Made by a program: the position numbers and the translations under genes. A DNA stretch of 48,402 nucleotides from NCBI GenBank assembly GCA_031552185.1, contig JAVBMU010000014.1:1-48402 (forward strand), written 5' to 3'. Source of the DNA: JAVBMU01 sp031552185. GTDB lineage: Bacteria > Actinomycetota > Actinomycetes > Actinomycetales > Cellulomonadaceae. Below are positions 1 through 9,074 of the stretch, piece after piece (within the stretch, counting starts at the first letter, position 1; each line of letters begins with the position of its first letter). Below the pieces are notes generated by a model that was given only the letters and a program-made list of their open reading frames with translations, was not told the DNA's origin and did not search any database.

Positions 1-1182
<1,182 letters not shown>

Positions 1183-1184
1183 CC

Positions 1185-2687
1185 ATGAGCACGACCTTCA
1201 TGATGGCCGGTGCCCTTGAGGGCAACCATGTCATCCAGCTGTTCGACGGGCTCTACATCGTCGCCGGTGTGCTGTTCATCCTGTCGCTGGCCGGGCTGTC
1301 GAAGCAGACCACGGCCCGCCTGGGCAACATGGCCGGCATGGTCGGCATGGGCCTGGCGCTGGGTGCGACGATCGCCCACTCCCTGTACATGTCGGCCAAG
1401 AACGTCGGTATCGACGGCTACCTGCACGAAGACCGGCAGCCGGTGGTGCTGACGGCCGCCCTCATCGGTCTGGTGCTGCTCATCGGTGCGGTGATCGGTA
1501 TCCCGATCGCCAAGCGCGTCGAGATGACCCAGATGCCCGAGCTCATCGCCGCGTTCCACTCCTTCGTGGGCATGGCCGCGGTGCTCATCGGGTTCAACTC
1601 GTTCGCCACGGACGCCGGTGACGGTGCGGTGCACCTGACCGAGGTGGCGCTGGGCGTGTTCATCGGTGCCTACACCTTCACCGGGTCGGTCGTGGCGTTC
1701 CTCAAGCTGTCGGCCAAGATGAAGTCGCAGCCGCTGATGATCCCGGGTCGTCACACCATCAACCTGGTCGCCTTCATCGTGTTCTGCGGTCTGATGGTCT
1801 GGTTCATCGTGAACAGCGACAAGAACATGACGCTGGGCTGGATCCTCATCATCGTCATCGCGCTCATCGCGTTCGCCATCGGCTACCACATGGTCGCGGC
1901 CATCGGCGGCGGTGACATGCCCGTCGTGGTGTCCATGCTGAACTCCTACTCCGGGTGGGCGGCCGCCGCGGCCGGGTTCATGCTCGGCAACACCCTGCTC
2001 ATCATCACCGGGTCTCTGGTCGGTTCCTCCGGTGCGATCCTGTCGTACATCATGTGCCGGGCGATGAACCGCTCGTTCGTCTCGGTGATCCTCGGCGGTT
2101 TCGGCACCGAGGGCGGCATGGTCGTGGCCGGTGACGTCGACCAGGGCGAGCACCGCGAGATCGACGCCGACTCCACCGCCGACCTGCTGTGGAACGCCTC
2201 GTCGGTGATCATCACCCCGGGCTACGGCATGGCCGTGGCCAAGGCGCAGTACCCCGTGGCCGACCTGACCGAGAAGCTGCGGGCCCACGGGGTGAAGGTC
2301 CGGTTCGGGGTGCACCCGGTGGCCGGGCGGCTGCCCGGTCACATGAACGTGCTGCTGGCCGAGGCCAAGGTGCCGTACGACATCGTCCTGGAGATGGACG
2401 AGATCAACGACGACTTCCCCGACACGGACGTCGTCCTGGTCATCGGCGCCAACGACACGGTCAACCCGGCGGCCCTGGACGACCCGAGCTCGCCCATCGC
2501 GGGCATGCCGGTGCTAGAGGTCTGGAACGCCAAGCACGTCATCGTGTTCAAGCGCTCCATGGCCACCGGTTACGCCGGCGTCCAGAACCCGCTGTTCTTC
2601 AAGGAGAACACCTCGATGCTGTTCGGTGACGCCAAGGTCCGGGTGGACGACATCCTGGCGGCCCTGCCCGCCACCGTCTCCGCCTGA
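1185..2687 (+). CDS. pntB: NAD(P) transhydrogenase subunit beta
   Basis: Supplies most of the membrane domain and the NADP(H)-binding domain III of the transhydrogenase. The 500-residue protein begins with a run of transmembrane helices (residues about 10-290) and ends in the cytosolic domain III with GYGMAVAKAQ, GVHPVAGRLPGH, GANDTVNP and KRSM, all hallmarks of NADP binding in PntB. The ATG at 1185 was chosen because it follows AAGGAGG at proper spacing directly after the pntA stop; the much longer open frame upstream only reads pntA out of frame. A strong hairpin follows the stop. Length is normal for the family. Confidence 0.97.
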   Translation: MSTTFMMAGALEGNHVIQLFDGLYIVAGVLFILSLAGLSKQTTARLGNMAGMVGMGLALGATIAHSLYMSAKNVGIDGYLHEDRQPVVLTAALIGLVLLIGAVIGIPIAKRVEMTQMPELIAAFHSFVGMAAVLIGFNSFATDAGDGAVHLTEVALGVFIGAYTFTGSVVAFLKLSAKMKSQPLMIPGRHTINLVAFIVFCGLMVWFIVNSDKNMTLGWILIIVIALIAFAIGYHMVAAIGGGDMPVVVSMLNSYSGWAAAAAGFMLGNTLLIITGSLVGSSGAILSYIMCRAMNRSFVSVILGGFGTEGGMVVAGDVDQGEHREIDADSTADLLWNASSVIITPGYGMAVAKAQYPVADLTEKLRAHGVKVRFGVHPVAGRLPGHMNVLLAEAKVPYDIVLEMDEINDDFPDTDVVLVIGANDTVNPAALDDPSSPIAGMPVLEVWNAKHVIVFKRSMATGYAGVQNPLFFKENTSMLFGDAKVRVDDILAALPATVSA

Positions 2688-2693
2688 CCGTCG

Positions 2694-2734
2694 GACGAGC
2701 CCGGTGCCCCGGCCGACGGGGCGCCGGGCTCGTC
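2694..2734 (+). terminator. Hairpin terminator after pntAB
   Basis: A 17-bp stem (2694-2710 with 2718-2734, one G-T pair) encloses a 7-base loop, six bases after the pntB stop. There is no T run, as is common for actinobacterial stem-loop terminators. Confidence 0.75.
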
Positions 2735-2814
2735 GATGTGAGAGGGGTGCCTATGGCGGGCCCTGAGGTCGGCCGTCGCGGAGCCGGCGCCGCCGAGCCG
2801 GCGGGGGCCGGCAG

Positions 2815-3633
2815 GTGCCGGCCCGTCCGGCTCTGGTGGTCACGGTGACCGGCGAGGCGTTCGTCCTGGCCGGGCAGCCCACGGCCACCGCGACCGCCCT
2901 GGCCGAGGTGGCCCGCGCCCGTGGCATGGAGGTCATCGGCGCCGACGACCAGCCGATCGGCGACGCCGCCCACTGGTACGGGGGACCGCTGGCCGCCGAC
3001 GCTGTCGCAGGCCGCTTCGGGGTGGCGCTCCTCGAGCCGGCGGACCAGTGGCTGCCCGGTCTGCCGACGGCCTACCTGGGGCGGGCCGTGCGCATGACGA
3101 CGATGGCGAGCGCCTGGGAGCTGGCCGTCCCAGCCTTCGTCAAGTCGCCGAGCGACAAGCAGCTCCCGGCGGCCGTCTACCGCAGCGGCGCCGACCTGCC
3201 TCGGTCCGGCCCCCGCATCGGGCCCGCCACACCGGTCCTGGTAGCTGATCCTGTCGCCTTCGCCTGCGAGTTCAGGCTCTTCGTGCTCGACGGCGCGGTG
3301 GTGACGGGAAGCCGGTATCTCACGGACGGCCGCCTGGACCCCGTCCCGCTCTCAGGCGACCGGCTCCGGCGCGACGTCGAGGCCTTCGCAGCCGAGATGC
3401 TGGCCGACCTCGCCCCGGGCCTGCCGAGCGCTGTGGTCGTCGACGTCGGCCGTATCGAGGGCGGACCGTGGGCGGTGGTGGAGGCGAACATGGCGTGGTT
3501 CGCCCAGCGCTACCAGGCGGGCACGACCCCGATGTTCGAGGTCGTGCTGCGCGCCGCCGGGCCGAGGGTCCGCGTGGCGGCGCGGGACGAGCCGTTCCTG
3601 CGGCGCCAGGGCACGCTGCCGGCCGAGGCGTAG
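2815..3633 (+). CDS. ATP-grasp domain protein (R2K clade type)
   Basis: A 272-residue protein resembling the ATP-grasp families of the R2K/DUF4343 type, predicted ATP-dependent ligases or RNA/protein-modifying enzymes; substrate unknown. Seen: AFVKSPSDKQLPA (likely the nucleotide-binding lysine strand), CEFRLFVLDG (the acidic strand), and VVDVGRIEGGPWAVVEANMA at residues about 208-227, matching the metal-binding D...E-N end of the fold. The GTG at 2815 is the first possible start, because a TGA lies in frame at 2764. A better-looking signal (AGAGGGG before an ATG at 2753) is in another frame and its reading stops after about 30 codons, so the true N-terminus is uncertain. It stands alone between the pntAB terminator and a convergent gene. 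Confidence 0.7.
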   Translation: MPARPALVVTVTGEAFVLAGQPTATATALAEVARARGMEVIGADDQPIGDAAHWYGGPLAADAVAGRFGVALLEPADQWLPGLPTAYLGRAVRMTTMASAWELAVPAFVKSPSDKQLPAAVYRSGADLPRSGPRIGPATPVLVADPVAFACEFRLFVLDGAVVTGSRYLTDGRLDPVPLSGDRLRRDVEAFAAEMLADLAPGLPSAVVVDVGRIEGGPWAVVEANMAWFAQRYQAGTTPMFEVVLRAAGPRVRVAARDEPFLRRQGTLPAEA

Positions 3634-3731
3634 GCCGGCGCGTCGGGGAGGCCGGCCGCGAGGACGAAGCACGTCGCCGAGCGGTGGTCGGGGGGTTCGT
3701 CGTCGAAGCCCAGGTTCGTGGGTCCAGACCG

Positions 3732-4322
3732 CTATTCGAAGACCTCTCGGTCCGGTCTGAGCCGGTTGACTGCCGCTGAGCATCTGACCGCGTCCCAACC
3801 GTACTCGGCGGCGAACAGGAGCCACATGATGCTGACGATCGTCGGCCAGCCGAGCACAGCCGCCACAGCGAGCCAGGCCGCCGCCGCCGCCAGGTACGAG
3901 GACGCTCGGACCACGTAGTGGCGGCGGCGGGCCACGAGGTCGTCGATCGCGGAGCCGGTGTCGCTGTGGATCTCCAGGGGCCCCTGGTCGGCTCGCCGTA
4001 CGGCGATGATCCCTTCCTGGTCGCCCCGGACCAGTCCTTGAGGTACCACGACGGCACCCTGAGCCTCGAGGAGCGCTGCCAGCTCGGAGTACTTCTCGCG
4101 GTCGAGACGCCCTGCGGTCAGACCGGACGTCGTGACGGTGGAGGCCGTGGCGCAGACATACTCGCCCGGCTCGGTGCGCGCGAAGCTGAACATGTTGCCG
4201 AAGGTGACCGACACCGGCACCCAGCCTTCGGCGCACCGGCGCGACAGGTAGCGGTCCACCTCGCCGAGCGTGATCCGCGCCCGCTTCCACTGGGTGACGG
4301 TGGTCGGTGGTCGGACGGTCAT
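3732..4322 (-). CDS. DUF2812-like membrane protein
   Basis: A 196-residue protein of the DUF2812 type, commonly encoded next to a PadR regulator; function unknown. The N-terminal part is soluble (TLGEVDRYLSRRCAEGWVPVS resembles the family's short ligand- or partner-binding domain, with the typical cell-surface-like F/Y-rich strand after it) and residues about 140-180 form two hydrophobic segments. The ATG at 4322 overlaps the PadR stop by four bases (ATGA), which fixes the start and shows translational coupling. By analogy with other PadR/DUF2812 pairs it may respond to membrane or drug stress, but this is inference. Confidence 0.7.
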   Translation of the reverse strand: MTVRPPTTVTQWKRARITLGEVDRYLSRRCAEGWVPVSVTFGNMFSFARTEPGEYVCATASTVTTSGLTAGRLDREKYSELAALLEAQGAVVVPQGLVRGDQEGIIAVRRADQGPLEIHSDTGSAIDDLVARRRHYVVRASSYLAAAAAWLAVAAVLGWPTIVSIMWLLFAAEYGWDAVRCSAAVNRLRPDREVFE

Positions 4323-4630
4323 GGTTCCCCCGCGATCTGTCGTCCGTTGGCCAGCAGCTCGGCCAGCCGGTGCATCTCGGCATGCACGGCGGCTCTCCCG
4401 GCGTCGGTGATGAGGTACTCCTTCTTGCGGTCGTAGGCGGCGACCTCGTCGATCAGGCCCCGGTCGACCAGGGTGGACAGCGCACCGTAGAGGGTCCCCG
4501 CGCCCAGCGTGACCCGTCCGCCGCTGATCTGCTCCACGAACTGCATGATCGAGTACCCGTGCCGGGCGTCGAACAGCGACAGGAGGATGTAGTACGCGGC
4601 CTCGGTCATCGCGCCGCGGCTCTCCGCCAC
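4319..4630 (-). CDS. PadR family transcriptional regulator
   Basis: A 103-residue winged-helix regulator of the short PadR subfamily. Seen: EAAYYILLSLFDARHGYSIM (helix 1-2), LGAGTLYGALSTLVDRGLI (recognition helix with the family's TLY motif) and EYLITDAGRAAVHAE (wing and dimerisation helix). GTG at 4630 has GAGGTGG four bases upstream; an internal ATG at 4609 is the alternative start. It is first in a two-gene operon with the DUF2812-like gene, and an inverted repeat 33 bases upstream is the probable autoregulatory site. Confidence 0.9.
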   Translation of the reverse strand: MAESRGAMTEAAYYILLSLFDARHGYSIMQFVEQISGGRVTLGAGTLYGALSTLVDRGLIDEVAAYDRKKEYLITDAGRAAVHAEMHRLAELLANGRQIAGEP

Positions 4631-4662
4631 CAGTCCACCTCGTCTCGTCCTGCATCAGGTCC

Positions 4663-4689
4663 CGCTATATCGTGAACCGTACTATAGCG
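4663..4689. promoter_or_regulatory. Inverted repeat, likely PadR operator
   Basis: CGCTATA and TATAGCG form perfect 7-bp arms around 13 bases, in the AT-rich patch just upstream of the PadR gene. PadR proteins usually bind interrupted palindromes in their own promoters, so autoregulation is likely; not proven. Confidence 0.5.
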
Positions 4690-4735
4690 CCTCGCGATGT
4701 ATCACGTCTCGACATCAGCCGGGCTGTCTGGACAG

Positions 4736-4774
4736 GCCACGAGGCCCGAGGTCAGTGACCTCGGGCCTCGTGGC
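4736..4774 (-). terminator. Perfect hairpin terminator of the permease gene
   Basis: Two 19-bp arms are exact reverse complements around a single base (practically a 17-bp stem with a 5-base loop). It lies 12 bases beyond the stop of the reverse-strand permease gene and also shields the PadR promoter from it. Confidence 0.8.
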
Positions 4775-4786
4775 ACTGCTCGTTCC

Positions 4787-5866
4787 TCAGGCAGGCTGGG
4801 GTGCCTCCGCGGGTGCGGCAGGCGCAGTCCGGGAGCCGCGCAGGTGGGCCAGGCCGGCGAGCACCAGGCCCAGGGCGACCCAGCCGACCAGCACCAGCCA
4901 GGGGGAGGTGGTGCTGGCGTCGGGGAAGTACGACACGTCGCGCACCAGGGTCGCGCCGGCCCCGGGGGGGAACAGCTGGCCGATGGTGCCCCACGGCGTG
5001 GGCAGGAACTCCGGCGGCATGGTGACCCCGGCGATCGGGTTGGCGACGAGCAGGAACAGGACCGGTCCGATCGGGATTCCTCGCATGCCGAGCAGCGACG
5101 CGAACCCGACGATGGTGGTGCCGATGGCCAGCAGGCAGGCGGTGAACACCGCGGCGTTGGCCAGGTAGGCGCCAGTGAGCACCCCGAACCAGGCCTGCAG
5201 CACCAGGGCGATGAGCAGCCCGGCAGCCACGGCGTACGTCGCCAGGGCTGCGACCCGGCGCCAGATCCCGCTGACCAGCAGGCTGATGGCCACCCCGCCG
5301 ATCAGGCCGCCGAGCACCAGCGGCAGGGTGGCGGCCGCCAGACCGGCACCGCGCGGGTCGGCGTCGAGCAGCGGGACGACGTCGGTGGTCGTGACAGCCA
5401 CGGGGTCGGGCGCCTGGCCGGTCGATGCTGGGTCGGGTGTGGCCTGTGCGTCCGCGTCGGCCGTGGCACCGGCCGCCTGTGCGGCGTCCATGGCGGCCAG
5501 GAGCTGGCCGAGCGGGGCCTTGATGCCCTCGACCATCTGGGCGGCGACGGGGCTGGCCGCGGTGGCCTTGAGCACCTCGGGGGAGGGCCCCAGCACGATG
5601 GCGCCGTACACCTCGCGCTGCTCGATCGCGCGCACGGCGGCGTCGCGGTCGGTGACCGTGGTCAGGGCGACGGCGTCGCCGAGGTTCTCCTCCAGCGCGG
5701 CGCTGACCGCGGCGACCTGCTGCTGCGGGCCGGTGATCGCCAGGGGCACCTCCCGAGGGTCGGCGGTGACGGCGGGCCAGGAGAAGGCCAGGACGATGAC
5801 GGCGACGACCAGGGCGAGCCCGACGCCGATGCCGAGGTACTTCTGGGGTTGCTGGGTGGATGGCAT
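4787..5866 (-). CDS. YhgE/ABC-2-like multi-pass membrane permease
   Basis: A 359-residue membrane protein. Seen: one N-terminal helix (residues about 12-30), a roughly 130-residue extracytoplasmic part that resembles the periplasmic domain of YhgE/Pip and ABC-2 permeases, then five or six helices (ATLPLVLGGLIGGVAISLLV onward). Family members move or secrete substrates, often drugs, but no ATPase gene is adjacent. The ATG at 5866 is chosen over the longer open frame because the extra residues would read through the shared operator. It is divergent from a TetR gene, so it is probably the target of that repressor. Function beyond export is inference. Confidence 0.75.
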   Translation of the reverse strand: MPSTQQPQKYLGIGVGLALVVAVIVLAFSWPAVTADPREVPLAITGPQQQVAAVSAALEENLGDAVALTTVTDRDAAVRAIEQREVYGAIVLGPSPEVLKATAASPVAAQMVEGIKAPLGQLLAAMDAAQAAGATADADAQATPDPASTGQAPDPVAVTTTDVVPLLDADPRGAGLAAATLPLVLGGLIGGVAISLLVSGIWRRVAALATYAVAAGLLIALVLQAWFGVLTGAYLANAAVFTACLLAIGTTIVGFASLLGMRGIPIGPVLFLLVANPIAGVTMPPEFLPTPWGTIGQLFPPGAGATLVRDVSYFPDASTTSPWLVLVGWVALGLVLAGLAHLRGSRTAPAAPAEAPQPA

Positions 5867-5887
5867 GAGGCCTCGCAATCGATCAAA

Positions 5888-5910
5888 AACGAAGGTTCGT
5901 TCGCTATAGT
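5888..5910 (+). promoter_or_regulatory. TetR operator overlapping a -10 box
   Basis: AACGAA and TTCGTT (5888-5893, 5896-5901) form a perfect palindrome with a 2-base centre. TATAGT at 5905-5910 is a near-consensus -10 for the TetR gene. The site sits between the divergent permease and TetR genes, so one repressor could shut both. Confidence 0.65.
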
Positions 5911-5971
5911 GCCACAGGAGCACCAGATCAGCCAGGACCTCTCGGTCCTCGTCTCACGCGGGGAGGATGCC

Positions 5972-6562
5972 GTGCCCAAGGTCACCGACGAGCACCGGGC
6001 GTCGCGACGGGACCAGATCCTCGACGCCGCCCTGGGCTGTTTCGCCGAGCGTGGGTTCCAGGCCACGTCGATGGCCGACATCATCGCCGCGTCCGGCCTG
6101 TCCGCCGGGGCCATCTACCTGTACTTCGACTCCAAGCGGGCGATCGCCATCGGCGTGGCCAAGCGCGCCGTGGGCATCTCGGCGGCCGACGCCCTTGCCC
6201 GGGCGGTGTCCGGCGAGGCACCGGCGCCGTCGCAGGTGCTCCGCACCATCGTCGACGTGCTGGACGGTCACGGCGTGCCCCCCGGCCTGATCGTCCAGCT
6301 GTGGGGCGAGGCGGCCGCCGACCCCGGGTTCCGCGCGATCGCCAGGAGCGCCTTCGCGACGCTCACCTCCGGCTTCTTCGACTACCTGGCCGTCTGGGCG
6401 GTCCAGACCGGCCGGGCCAGCCCCGACGGCGCGCTCGCCTGGGCGCGGGAGGTCACCCCGGTGATGCTGGCCGTCAGCCAGGGCTACATCGTCCAGCGGG
6501 CCCTGCTGCCCGACTTCGACAGCGATCGCTACTTCGCAGGAGTCGCCCGGGTGCTCGGCTAG
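5972..6562 (+). CDS. TetR family transcriptional regulator
   Basis: A 196-residue TetR repressor. The N-terminal DNA-binding domain is plain: ILDAALGCFAERGFQATSMA followed by IIAASGLSAGAIYLYFDSK, the helix-turn-helix with the usual IYxYFxSK end. The C-terminal ligand domain is unassigned. The GTG at 5972 has GGGAGG five bases upstream; the longer open frame running back to 4697 is the antisense of the permease, and an ATG at 5967 is out of frame. Divergent from the permease gene with a shared palindrome, so it most likely represses both genes and is released by a compound the permease exports. Confidence 0.92.
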   Translation: MPKVTDEHRASRRDQILDAALGCFAERGFQATSMADIIAASGLSAGAIYLYFDSKRAIAIGVAKRAVGISAADALARAVSGEAPAPSQVLRTIVDVLDGHGVPPGLIVQLWGEAAADPGFRAIARSAFATLTSGFFDYLAVWAVQTGRASPDGALAWAREVTPVMLAVSQGYIVQRALLPDFDSDRYFAGVARVLG

Positions 6563-6610
6563 AGGCGGACGGGCCCGACGCCGCCGACCGGGCTGTGCCG
6601 CCGGACTGCT

Positions 6611-6651
6611 GTCAGTGACGAAGACCCGCTTGTCAGTGACGAAGACCCGCT
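6611..6651. repeat. Tandem 20-bp duplication
   Basis: GTCAGTGACGAAGACCCGCT occurs twice, exactly, at 6611-6630 and 6632-6651, in the 318-base gap between the TetR and mshA-like genes. Apart from this pair and the -10 box at 6867 I see nothing in that gap. Confidence 0.9.
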
Positions 6652-6866
6652 GGCGCAGGCGTGGTGCTCGTGCTGTCGCTGCTCACCGGCGACGGCGCGT
6701 GCCGGGCGGGACGCGCGACGTCGACCTCGGGCACCGGACGTGGTGCGTCCCTCGTGGCTCGGCCCCGCAGCGGTGGCTCCACCGTGGGCGCGGTTCGGCT
6801 CGGCCCCGCGCCGATGGCACCGGACGCCGGGCGTGGACGCAGGGCGGTTCGACGTCCGCCGGGCGG

Positions 6867-6872
6867 TAGATT
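6867..6872 (+). promoter_or_regulatory. -10 box of a probable leaderless mRNA
   Basis: TAGATT fits TANNNT and ends eight bases before the GTG at 6881; no ribosome-binding sequence stands in front of that GTG. Leaderless transcripts of this form are common in actinobacteria. Confidence 0.5.
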
Positions 6873-6880
6873 CGGCCGAC

Positions 6881-8944
6881 GTGACCGTGCCGTCGTTGCC
6901 CCCGCTGCGCATCGCCATGGTGTCGATGCATACCTCGCCGACCGACGCGCCCGGCTCGGGTGACGCGGGCGGGATGAACGTGGTGGAGTGCCACGAGGCG
7001 CTGGCGCTGGCCGAGCTGGGGCACCGGGTGGAGCTCATCACCCGGCGCACCGCCGACGACCAGCCCGACGCGCTCCCGCTGGCTCCCGGGGTCACGCTGC
7101 ACCACCTGACCGCCGGGCCGGCCCAGCGGCTGGCCAAGTCCGCCACCGACCAGTACATCCCCGAGTTCACCGAAGCCCTGGCCGGCCTGGGCGGACGTCT
7201 GGCTGCCGACGGCGGTGCCGACCTGGTGCACTCCCACCACTGGATGTCCGGGGTGGCCGCCCTGCCCCTGGCCCGTGCCTGGGGGGTGCCGCACGTGCAG
7301 AGCTTCCACTCGGTGGCCGCGACCCCCGGGTCGGAGCTGTCCGACGGGGAGCCGCCCGAGACGCCCGCCCGGGTGCCCGGCGAGGCGCTGCTGGCCCGCG
7401 AGTCCGACCTGCTGGTGGCGATCTCCGCGGCTGAGGCCCGGATCGTCGTCGAACGTTGCGGTGCCGACCCGGACCGGGTGTCGATCGTCCCGCCCGGGGT
7501 CGACCTCGACCTGTTCCGCCCTCGCGGCGCACCCGGCCCCGACAGCCCGCCGCCGTGGACGCGGTCGGTCGGCCTGACGGACCGGCCGTTCGCCGTCGTC
7601 GCCGCCCGGCTCCAGCCGTTGAAGGCGCCGGACCTGGCGATCGCCGCCCTGGCGCACGTGCCCCAGCAGATCCGACCGGCCCTGGTGATCGCCGGCGCCG
7701 GCTCGCCCGACTTCCCCGACTACGAGGCCCACCTGCACCGGTTGATCGACGAGCTGGGCCTGCACGGCGACGTCCACCTGGTCGGGCCGCAGTCCCGCAC
7801 CGACCTGGCCTGGCTGCTGCGGCACGCCACGCTCACCCTGGTGCCCTCCCACTCGGAGACGTTCGGGCTGGTCGCGCTGGAGTCTGCCGCCTCCGGCACC
7901 CCGGTCGTCGCCGCTGCCACCGGCGGTCTGCGCGAGGCCGTCGTGCACGGCGAGACGGGGCGCCTCATGGACTCCCGGCAGCCCGAGGACTGGGGCGTCG
8001 CCATGACCAAGCTGCTGGCCCGGCCGGACCCACTGCGGCGCATGGGCACGGTGGCCCGGGTGCACGCCCGCCGGTTCACCTGGACCGCCACCGTCGCCAG
8101 CCTGCTGCACCTGTACGCCTCGCTCCTCGGCGACGCCCCCGACCGCCGTGCCGCGCCGGCCGCCACGCCTGCCGGCCACCCGGCCAGACCTGCCACCAGG
8201 CCGCGGCGGTACCTGTTCGTGCACGCCCACCCCGACGACGAGACGCTGTCGTCCGGCGCCGCGGTCCTGGCGCTGCGGCGGCGCGGCGACGAACCGATGG
8301 TGGTCACCGCCACCCGCGGCGAGCGCGGCCAGGTCACCGGCCAGGTCGCGGCCCGCCTGGACCACGACGGTCTGGCCGACTGCCGCCTGGCCGAGCGGGC
8401 CCGGGCCCTGGCCCACCTGGGCGCGGTCGACGCCGGGTTCCTCGGTGAGAGGGGCAACCGTGCCCTCGACCACCCGGATCGCCGCTACCCCGACTCGGGG
8501 ATGACCTGGACCACCGCGACGGTCGCCGGTCCGGACCCTGACGCTCCGGCCGACGCCTTCTCCCGCACCGCGCTGGCCGAGGTGGTCGCTGACGTCGTGG
8601 CCACGGCTCGGCACTGGCGGGCCGACGTCCTGGTCACCTACGACGCCACCGGCGGCTACGGCCACCCCGACCACATCCGCTGCCACGAGGCCACGGCCCG
8701 GGCCGCCGCCGAGCTCGGCATCACCTTCCTGCAGATCCTCCCGGCCGGAACGCCCGGCAGCGAACCTCTGGAGGCCGGGCCCGACCTGGACCGGCTGCTG
8801 GCCGCCCACCGGGCGTACGTCAGCCAGCTGACGGTCGACGAGGGTGGCACGACGTACACCCACGTCGGCGGACAGCCAGGCACGGTCGCGACCTGCACCT
8901 GGCTGGCGGACGAGACAACCGACCGCGACGCCGCCGGTCGTTGA
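6881..8944 (+). CDS. MshA-like glycosyltransferase fused to PIG-L deacetylase
   Basis: A 687-residue two-domain protein. Residues about 8-420 are a GT4 glycosyltransferase with the MshA signature HTSP...GDAGGMNV at the N-terminus, HSHHWMSG, LQPLKAPD and SHSETFGLVALESAASGTPV (donor site). Residues about 443-687 are a PIG-L/LmbE deacetylase with HPDDE (450-454, metal ligands and catalytic Asp), PDSGM and GYGHPDH (595-598), as in MshB. MshA makes N-acetylglucosaminyl-inositol phosphate and MshB deacetylates the dephosphorylated product in mycothiol synthesis; normally these are separate proteins. Some MshA inositol-phosphate residues look replaced (for example QSFHS where HTAHT is usual), so a paralogous pathway is possible. 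The start at GTG 6881 rests on the leaderless promoter and on homology; the open frame continues back to 6740. Confidence 0.85.
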   Translation: MTVPSLPPLRIAMVSMHTSPTDAPGSGDAGGMNVVECHEALALAELGHRVELITRRTADDQPDALPLAPGVTLHHLTAGPAQRLAKSATDQYIPEFTEALAGLGGRLAADGGADLVHSHHWMSGVAALPLARAWGVPHVQSFHSVAATPGSELSDGEPPETPARVPGEALLARESDLLVAISAAEARIVVERCGADPDRVSIVPPGVDLDLFRPRGAPGPDSPPPWTRSVGLTDRPFAVVAARLQPLKAPDLAIAALAHVPQQIRPALVIAGAGSPDFPDYEAHLHRLIDELGLHGDVHLVGPQSRTDLAWLLRHATLTLVPSHSETFGLVALESAASGTPVVAAATGGLREAVVHGETGRLMDSRQPEDWGVAMTKLLARPDPLRRMGTVARVHARRFTWTATVASLLHLYASLLGDAPDRRAAPAATPAGHPARPATRPRRYLFVHAHPDDETLSSGAAVLALRRRGDEPMVVTATRGERGQVTGQVAARLDHDGLADCRLAERARALAHLGAVDAGFLGERGNRALDHPDRRYPDSGMTWTTATVAGPDPDAPADAFSRTALAEVVADVVATARHWRADVLVTYDATGGYGHPDHIRCHEATARAAAELGITFLQILPAGTPGSEPLEAGPDLDRLLAAHRAYVSQLTVDEGGTTYTHVGGQPGTVATCTWLADETTDRDAAGR

Positions 8945-9002
8945 CGCCACCGGTCGTCGACGTCGCTGGTCGTCCTCGTCGCCATGACCGCAGAGACGAC
9001 AA

Positions 9003-9035
9003 CGACCGGGGACGTCCGGACGACGTCCCCGGTCG
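9003..9035. terminator. Bidirectional terminator between convergent genes
   Basis: A perfect 13-bp stem (9003-9015 with 9023-9035) with a 7-base loop lies midway between the converging mshA-like gene and the lipoprotein gene, and could serve both. Confidence 0.75.
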
Positions 9036-9074
9036 AGCTCCGGGCCTGGGAGGGTGGGCCTCCAGCGGCCGGAC

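Noticed and set aside
4697..5971. N-terminal extension of the TetR reading frame
   Set aside because: It is antisense to the permease and low complexity; the helix-turn-helix begins just after GTG 5972 with its own ribosome site.
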